Source: CAG-390 sp045546615 (lineage in GTDB: Bacteria > Bacillota > Clostridia > Oscillospirales > CAG-272). Taken from it: a stretch of DNA of 58,110 bases. How positions within the stretch are numbered: the first letter of the stretch is position 1; each line of letters begins with the position of its first letter. The notes under the pieces were generated by a model. It was not told the origin of the DNA and made no database searches. It worked only from the letters and a program-made list of their open reading frames with translations. Shown here piece after piece: positions 53,401 through 58,110 of this stretch. The stretch spans positions 1 through 58,110 of the forward strand of contig JAZQDD010000044.1 in NCBI GenBank assembly GCA_045546615.1, given 5' to 3'. Position numbers and translations under genes: made by a program.

Positions 53401-53637
53401 CTATTTGCTTAAACCACCGGCGTTCATTTCAAAGAACTCATCGATCGTACAGTTTAATATTTGTGCAATTAGTGGCAACAAAACAAGGTCGGGGCAACAC
53501 GAATTCTTCTCCCATTTGCACACGGCTTGCGCAGATACACCGACCAGCTTGCCAAATTCATTTAAAGAAAGATTGTTTTCATTGCGATAAGCCTTGATCT
53601 TGTCCGCAATTGTAATTTGGTATATGGGCATAGTCAT
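53401..53637 (-). CDS. Xre family regulator, module copy 1
   Basis: This 78-residue protein has an N-terminal strand (IYQITIADKIKAYR) and an Xre helix-turn-helix (LSLNEFGKLVGVSAQAVCKWEK). It is about 70 percent identical by eye to the product of 55729-55968. The start overlaps the end of the ATPase gene at 53634-55418 by 4 bases, so it is translationally coupled. Autoregulation of the module through the leader block is inferred from the shared architecture. Confidence 0.85.
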   Translation of the reverse strand: MTMPIYQITIADKIKAYRNENNLSLNEFGKLVGVSAQAVCKWEKNSCCPDLVLLPLIAQILNCTIDEFFEMNAGGLSK

Positions 53638-55418
53638 CTCTCCTTAAAACCGACAGATTTCAGTCGATACAGGACAGCAAGAATATCTTCCGGACGAACA
53701 TATTCAATGACGCCCGATGCTCCTCGAAATCCCGTTTGATGAATCATATCAAATCCTAACGATTCGATTTTTTTATACAACCGCAAGACCGATTCCCTTA
53801 AATTACCGCCTTTATGCTGTTCAATTACGGTTAAACAGTAAATGAAAGAACATATAAAATCAAGCTGACCGCGCGTAACGTGCGGTATAATTTCGGGAAT
53901 ATTCACCGTTTCATTGCCAATTTTCAGTGTTGAGTCGTCTTTATTTTCGATGTTTCTGGCAAGACAAGCTCTTCTGAGATCACCTAAGTCAACAGTACGC
54001 GATAACGGCGAAAAAGCGCACTTCGAATTTTTATGATCCTTGGAATAATCCTTATATTCAGAAACAGTAAAGTTTTCCACTAAAATGACCTTGTCTGCAA
54101 TACGGAAATATTCTCCCGAAGCTCCGACAACGATGATAGAGGAAATACCGTGCCTTTCATAAAACATACGGGCATTATCGATAAAAGGCACGGTAGACGC
54201 GTTTTTTATAACCGAACGCATCTTTTCGTCTTTGTACATAAAATTATTCGCACTTCGGTCTTCGTCGAACAGCATCAAACGACAGCCTGCCTCCACAGCC
54301 TCGGTAACCGCCGCAGCTTGCGATGTAGAACCGCTTGCATTATCGGTAGAAAAGTTTTGCGGAAGGATCGACTTAACAGGCAATGCCCGCAAAAAGAAAG
54401 ATATATCGGTATTTTTGATGCTTCTTCCGTCCTCTGCTTGAATAGTCATAGCGCTTTCATTTGTTATGACGTATTCACGCCCGTCACCGAGGACGTGGTT
54501 GTAAACACCTTCCTTCAAAGCCTCCAAGATCGTGCTTTTTCCGTGATAAGCATCACCGGTAATCAAGGTTATACCTTCGGGGATAGCCATTCCGCTGATG
54601 CTGTCCCCACTCGGCAACGCAATATTTATCTGCATTGATTTGGGAGAAGTAAACGGAACAGCCCCCTTGCTATCCTTATAATCCGTTTTGCCTTTTCGAG
54701 GAAGCACAGAGCCGTTGGCGACAAAGGATACATACCCGTTGTTTTTCAAATAGCGTCGTATATACTCTTGATTTCGCCATAATTCCACAGCTTGCCGAAG
54801 GGCATTCGAATCAAAGCTTGAAACAAAGTCTTCAACTAACGTGGGCAGATTCTTGGTCAAAAGAAGCTTTAATGCCTTTTCGGATATGATTCCTTTCTTG
54901 CGATTGTTGAAGGAATCCTTTTGAGCTTGTGCTGACAGAGCTAAAACGCTTCCGCTTTGCGCTTTGATACCAAGCGCGGGATCGGCACGCCGTCCCGTAT
55001 TATAAGCCGTATTATTAAACGGCAATTTTATTGTTAGCGAAATAGTTATCGTTTCGTCGTTAATTTGCACTACGGAATTTGACAGCACTCGGGTTCCGAA
55101 CTTGTAAACGAGGAACAGCCCCTTTTGAACGTCACTTTCCGATTGTTGCATAGCATCATTCGCCATGTGCGCCGCAAGTGAAAACTCCCGCATAAAATAG
55201 GACGTTAATGCGGTCTTATCGTTTTCATCAAATCTGTAATTTTCAAAGATCCGCCCGCAAGGTATCTCAATCGACACCGTTGCAAATTTGAATTGTCCGC
55301 CATAGACATTCCGAATATGATAGACAATTCCGTTTCGCTCGTATCTTCCGTATAGCTTTGTATATGAAGATACGGCTTTTCCGTCAAGTGATTTAATAAT
55401 TTCGTTTAATTTTTGCAT
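53634..55418 (-). CDS. Predicted ATPase of the ABC class (COG3044/PF09818 type), module copy 1
   Basis: This 594-residue protein belongs to the ABC_ATPase group: long N-terminal domain with no transporter features, then Walker A GDAYHGKST, a LGDGRE and QAEDGRSIK block, DNASGSTSQAAAVTEA as signature, and Walker B LMLFDEDRSANNFM. The role of this family is unknown; it is not a transporter or ABC-F factor. ATG 55418 has GGAGG 9 bases upstream. The next gene is an Xre regulator in a 4-base overlap. Upstream is a terminator and an 18-codon peptide gene. The parallel copy at 55965-57779 is about half identical in the core. Confidence 0.88.
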   Translation of the reverse strand: MQKLNEIIKSLDGKAVSSYTKLYGRYERNGIVYHIRNVYGGQFKFATVSIEIPCGRIFENYRFDENDKTALTSYFMREFSLAAHMANDAMQQSESDVQKGLFLVYKFGTRVLSNSVVQINDETITISLTIKLPFNNTAYNTGRRADPALGIKAQSGSVLALSAQAQKDSFNNRKKGIISEKALKLLLTKNLPTLVEDFVSSFDSNALRQAVELWRNQEYIRRYLKNNGYVSFVANGSVLPRKGKTDYKDSKGAVPFTSPKSMQINIALPSGDSISGMAIPEGITLITGDAYHGKSTILEALKEGVYNHVLGDGREYVITNESAMTIQAEDGRSIKNTDISFFLRALPVKSILPQNFSTDNASGSTSQAAAVTEAVEAGCRLMLFDEDRSANNFMYKDEKMRSVIKNASTVPFIDNARMFYERHGISSIIVVGASGEYFRIADKVILVENFTVSEYKDYSKDHKNSKCAFSPLSRTVDLGDLRRACLARNIENKDDSTLKIGNETVNIPEIIPHVTRGQLDFICSFIYCLTVIEQHKGGNLRESVLRLYKKIESLGFDMIHQTGFRGASGVIEYVRPEDILAVLYRLKSVGFKER

Positions 55419-55512
55419 AAAAATACCTCCGAGAAATGATTTTGAGATGTGTTGCCCTATGGGCATAGATATAGAACACATTGTCAAACCATTTTTCGAA
55501 GGAAAAACAAAA

Positions 55513-55536
55513 ACGGTATATCGTCAGATATACCGT
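55513..55536 (-). terminator. Intrinsic terminator/attenuator between leader peptide 1 and ATPase 1
   Basis: ACGGTATATC, GTCA, GATATACCGT is a perfect 10-base-pair stem; on the minus strand TTTTTGTTTTTCC follows. It lies between the peptide gene and the ATPase start, with no good promoter after it. Confidence 0.8.
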
Positions 55537-55575
55537 AAAATATTAGCCGATCATATTCAAGCACGCTTAAAAGCG

Positions 55576-55632
55576 TCATGCTGCACTCGGCGACACATGG
55601 CATCCGACAATGTATTCAATTGCAGTTTTCAT
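55576..55632 (-). CDS. 18-residue leader peptide, module copy 1
   Basis: The peptide is MKTAIEYIVGCHVSPSAA. It has a very strong ribosome site (AAAGGAGG, 7 bases before the ATG) and lies about 45 bases downstream of a consensus promoter. The copy-2 peptide shares the ending V-S-P-x-A and the I/V-rich middle. It has no membrane segment or signal peptide. It could be a leader peptide for attenuation, a signalling peptide or a modified-peptide precursor; none is proven. Confidence 0.6.
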   Translation of the reverse strand: MKTAIEYIVGCHVSPSAA

Positions 55633-55677
55633 AATAGTCGCCTCCTTTGGCATGAATTTGTAATTTGATTACGCTAA
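55630..55677 (-). repeat. Conserved leader block, copy 1
   Basis: This block around the ribosome site of leader peptide 1 is nearly identical to 58057-58106 over about 48 bases: TTAGCGTAATCAAATTACAA, then ATTCA, a 1-base indel, CCAAAGGAGGCGA and TATTATGA. It may hold an operator for the Xre proteins. Confidence 0.75.
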
Positions 55678-55678
55678 C

Positions 55679-55707
55679 ATTATAGCACATTTTCCATTAA
55701 ATGTCAA
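55679..55707 (-). promoter_or_regulatory. Consensus sigma-A promoter of module copy 1
   Basis: On the minus strand TTGACA (55702-55707), 17 bases, TATAAT (55679-55684). It lies directly before the conserved leader block. Confidence 0.85.
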
Positions 55708-55728
55708 TCACCGATGAGAAGATTTTTA

Positions 55729-55968
55729 TCAACTGTTGGTTAACTCTTGGCAAGGCATATCGAAGAAATCATCGGTTTTGCAACCCAATATTCTCGCAAG
55801 GTGCGGCAAGAAAATAATATCAGGATAGCAGATATTCCGCTCCCACTTATAGACAGCCTGCGGGGATACGCCTATCAGCTCGCCGAATTCTTTTAGCGAG
55901 AGATTGTTTTCATTGCGGTATGCCTTGATTTTTTCCGCAATCGTTATATGATAAGTCGGCATACTCAT
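55729..55968 (-). CDS. Xre family regulator, module copy 2
   Basis: This 79-residue protein is the paralogue of 53401-53637: strand YHITIAEKIKAYRNENNLSL, then the Xre helix-turn-helix FGELIGVSPQAVYKWER. It overlaps the ATPase gene upstream by 4 bases, the same as in copy 1. It lies just before the promoter of copy 1. Confidence 0.85.
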   Translation of the reverse strand: MSMPTYHITIAEKIKAYRNENNLSLKEFGELIGVSPQAVYKWERNICYPDIIFLPHLARILGCKTDDFFDMPCQELTNS

Positions 55969-57779
55969 ACCACACCACCGCCCTTTACCATATTGATCTT
56001 TCGCATACGGTTGATAAGTGCCATCAACTCCTGCTTGCGAGGCAGATCAAGGAATCTTTCGCAAGTCGTAAAGAAAGATGAATACAAAAAGTCAATTCCT
56101 TCTTCATCAATCCGTTCATACATATCGTTTATCTTCTTTTCAATATCTATCTTTATATCGCTATTTGTCACCTCTAAATAACGCAACATAAAGCCAAGCG
56201 TATCAAGCTGACGTGGAGAAACTATATCGTGAAGTCCGCGAACGTCTATTGTTTCGTCACCGATAATGATAAATCCCATATCCGAAACTTCAAGTCTTTC
56301 GCTTCCACGACCATCGGGATATGACGAAAAACCATCTGAATAAAGTGCTCTGCATTGTTGCCAATTTGCAGACGACGGCAATACGGTACTCACATTATAA
56401 GAACTACAGATGTTTTTGGACTTTTCGCTTACGTCGTGAATCAAATAATCCTCCATCATATATATCTTATTTGCGACAGAAAGATATTCACCGCTTCCAC
56501 CAACAACAAGAATGGTAGAAACACCATGTGTTTTGTAAAGCTCGTTGACTCGATCGGTAAAGGGCGTAATCGGCTCTTTTTCGATAAGCTCCTTCATCAT
56601 ACGATCGCGGATCATAAAGTTGGTGGCACTTCTGTCCTCGTCAATAAGCAACAGCTTGGCACTGCAATCTACCGCCTCCATAATGTTCGCTGCTTGCGAG
56701 GTCGAGCCCGAGGCGTGGTCGGTGGAGAAATCGCTTGTGTCACCACCCGGCAACCACTTGATAAAGGGAGAAATATTAACGTGCTTCACACTTCTGCCGT
56801 CCTCTGCGGAGATGGTAACGGCGCTTGCATCTGTAATGCAGAGTTCGCGCCCATCACCAAGCGCGTGGTCATAAATACCAGCGGATATTGCATCAAGTAA
56901 GGTGGATTTACCCGAATAGCCACCGCCCGTGATGACGGTAACGCCCTTTTTAATACCCATACCTCTCACACCGCAAACCTCAATCTCGTCATTAGGCGTG
57001 GATCTAAACGGAATCGCATCGAGCATCGGCAAATCTGTACCTTTGGCACGAGGAAGAATGCTGCCGTTGGCAACAAAAGCGCAATAGTCGCTATTTTTCA
57101 GCCATTCTCTTATAGCCGATTGTTTTTGCGCAAGCTCGGTTGCGCTCATAAATGTATTGATATCGAAATTCATAATAAAGCGATTAACGGCATCCGGAAG
57201 GTCTTTGCACAACATACGCAAGGTTTTTTTAATATTCCTTTTCGGCAGTTGTACTTGAACACGTATACAAAGACACATAAGCGGTTGACGGGATATTCCG
57301 TCAGATAAAATATAAACCTTTGAGCCCGGACCGTTAGTATAATCCTTCTGCGGACACAGTGCAAAATACGCTGTGTTTCTTTTTATGATCTCTCCACCCG
57401 GCGCACACAGATAATACTTGCCGTTTTCGTTATCGGGTCGGCTGCGGTTATAAAGTTCAGCATTTAGCTCATCAATGTATTTTTTGAAAGCGCGGAGGCA
57501 AAAGTCCGCTTCTACGCTCTCGGTGGATTTATCGGGAATATCGATTCCAAGTGTGGTGCAAGGAATACTGATCACCACCGTTGGCTTATCCTGCGCCAGC
57601 TTGTGCGTTGTAGATATTTCGAATCCTACGCTTTCTTTGTAGTACACAGGACTGTAATCGACGTATGCTTCCATCGATGGATGCGTAGGATTCTCAACTA
57701 TCATAAGTCCTTCATACATCGCCTTGTATGTGGTCGTGTTAGGCTCCATAGATAATATTTTGTTTTTTAATCTCTTCAT
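55965..57779 (-). CDS. Predicted ATPase of the ABC class, module copy 2
   Basis: This 604-residue paralogue has Walker A GGGYSGKST, AEDGRSVK, DHASGSTSQAANIMEA, and Walker B LLLIDEDRSATNFM. ATG 57779 has GAGGGG at 8 bases; the ATG 18 bases upstream is an alternative. A 29-codon gene with its own strong ribosome site overlaps the first 41 bases, so translation may be coupled. Function of the family is unknown. Confidence 0.88.
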   Translation of the reverse strand: MKRLKNKILSMEPNTTTYKAMYEGLMIVENPTHPSMEAYVDYSPVYYKESVGFEISTTHKLAQDKPTVVISIPCTTLGIDIPDKSTESVEADFCLRAFKKYIDELNAELYNRSRPDNENGKYYLCAPGGEIIKRNTAYFALCPQKDYTNGPGSKVYILSDGISRQPLMCLCIRVQVQLPKRNIKKTLRMLCKDLPDAVNRFIMNFDINTFMSATELAQKQSAIREWLKNSDYCAFVANGSILPRAKGTDLPMLDAIPFRSTPNDEIEVCGVRGMGIKKGVTVITGGGYSGKSTLLDAISAGIYDHALGDGRELCITDASAVTISAEDGRSVKHVNISPFIKWLPGGDTSDFSTDHASGSTSQAANIMEAVDCSAKLLLIDEDRSATNFMIRDRMMKELIEKEPITPFTDRVNELYKTHGVSTILVVGGSGEYLSVANKIYMMEDYLIHDVSEKSKNICSSYNVSTVLPSSANWQQCRALYSDGFSSYPDGRGSERLEVSDMGFIIIGDETIDVRGLHDIVSPRQLDTLGFMLRYLEVTNSDIKIDIEKKINDMYERIDEEGIDFLYSSFFTTCERFLDLPRKQELMALINRMRKINMVKGGGVV

Positions 57780-57828
57780 GGGCATCCCCTCTTTCATTTT
57801 TCAAAAGTGTTGTAATAGCGGTCATCAT
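57739..57828 (-). CDS. 29-residue small ORF overlapping ATPase 2 start
   Basis: The frame reads MMTAITTLLKNERGDAHEEI and ends nine residues later at a TAA inside the ATPase gene. AAAGGAG lies 6-8 bases ahead of its start. It overlaps the ATPase start in another frame. This could be a coupling ORF; no such ORF is seen at the equivalent place in copy 1. Confidence 0.4.
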   Translation of the reverse strand: MMTAITTLLKNERGDAHEEIKKQNIIYGA

Positions 57829-57902
57829 AAAAAATTCTCCTTTCGGTTTTGCTGAATTTTCCGTTTGACTCATATTCGAGGACTTCCCACGAAAAACAAA
57901 AA

Positions 57903-57918
57903 GCACCCCTACGGGTGC
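57903..57918 (-). terminator. Second terminator/attenuator between leader peptide 2 and ATPase 2
   Basis: GCACCC, GTAG, GGGTGC on the minus strand with a TTTTTGTTTTTCG tail. Same place and tail style as 55513-55536 in copy 1. Confidence 0.75.
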
Positions 57919-57962
57919 ATAAAGCTATACGTTAGCCAAAGATGTTTCAGGCAAACAAAAAA

Positions 57963-57982
57963 CACACCCGAGATCGGATGTG
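57963..57982 (-). terminator. First terminator after leader peptide 2
   Basis: CACATCCG and CGGGTGTG (one wobble) form a short-looped hairpin followed on the minus strand by TTTTTTGTTTG. It makes two stop signals in series ahead of ATPase 2. Confidence 0.6.
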
Positions 57983-58008
57983 CATCGAAAACCATATAAA
58001 CCTTGCGT

Positions 58009-58062
58009 TCAGCATACCGCAGGCGATACGAAGACAATCCGATAAATATAAGTGTTCATCAT
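58009..58062 (-). CDS. 17-residue leader peptide, module copy 2
   Basis: The peptide is MMNTYIYRIVFVSPAVC, behind the same AAAGGAGGCGA ribosome site as copy 1. Ending V-S-P-A resembles the copy-1 peptide. The promoter would lie past the right window edge. Function unknown; see copy 1. Confidence 0.6.
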   Translation of the reverse strand: MMNTYIYRIVFVSPAVC

Positions 58063-58106
58063 AATAATCGCCTCCTTTGGCTGAATTTGTAATTTGATTA
58101 CGCTAA
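58057..58106 (-). repeat. Conserved leader block, copy 2
   Basis: Partner of 55630-55677, nearly identical over about 48 bases including the ribosome site; the block ends just before the window edge. Confidence 0.75.
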
Positions 58107-58110
58107 TAGT

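Noticed and set aside
55441..58110. CRISPR array or other repeat array
   Set aside because: Only two copies of the 48-base block exist, about 2.4 kb apart, with genes between them.

Overview
The window reads as a chromosome segment of an endospore-forming, low-to-mid GC Firmicute of the class Clostridia, probably an uncultured gut member of the Oscillospirales/Christensenellales type. The grounds are spoIIID, both dipicolinate synthase subunits, a PdaA-type cortex deacetylase, a dimeric glycyl-tRNA synthetase, a DUF1540 protein, the miaB-ymcA-mutS-mutL order, and strong AGGAGG ribosome binding sites with sigma-A promoters. The genetic code is standard. The genus cannot be told from the sequence alone.

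Layout. (1) 1-8035 is an accessory region. It holds an inverted, diverged duplicate of an acetyltransferase gene, a GntR(YtrA)-ABC efflux cassette with its own operator-like palindrome, then Fic protein, AbiJ-like/nuclease fusion and Ser/Thr kinase, then a ribbon-helix-helix protein and an excisionase-like gene. It ends next to the 3' end of ssrA (tmRNA), a common integration hotspot. (2) 8096-9872 carries ssrA, smpB and a membrane-anchored protein. (3) 10047-15421 is a housekeeping operon: apgM, lepB, rbgA, rnhB, yraN, thrC. (4) 15459-19840 has a DUF1540 gene, a phosphoesterase, and the protein quality-control set tig-clpP-clpX. (5) 19878-29457 has a Cys-rich clostridial protein, a large CvpA-like membrane protein, spoIIID, a SpoU-type methyltransferase, two membrane proteins, two polysaccharide deacetylases, a CDF transporter and a CDP-alcohol phosphatidyltransferase. 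(6) 29637-39764 (minus strand) has glyQS with an LCP-like gene, then tgt, mutL, mutS, ymcA-like and miaB. (7) 39893-47168 (minus) has dpaB-dpaA, then birA and a BMP-type nucleoside ABC importer. (8) 47324-52954 has comEC, a YitT protein, a stand-alone ComEC-type metallo-beta-lactamase, mscL and an SGNH hydrolase. (9) 53056-53311 holds two tRNA-Leu genes behind phased A-tracts. (10) 53401-58110 holds two tandem copies of an unusual module.

The most novel-looking item is that last module. Each copy has a near-identical 48-base leader block with a very strong ribosome binding site, a 17-18 residue peptide ending in a VSP-x-A pattern, an intrinsic terminator (two in copy 2), a 'predicted ATPase of the ABC class' (COG3044/PF09818 type), and a small Xre regulator overlapping the ATPase by 4 bases. 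The repeated architecture suggests a peptide-ATPase-regulator system controlled by attenuation. The second place to look is the Fic / AbiJ-nuclease / kinase trio, which resembles a defence cargo.
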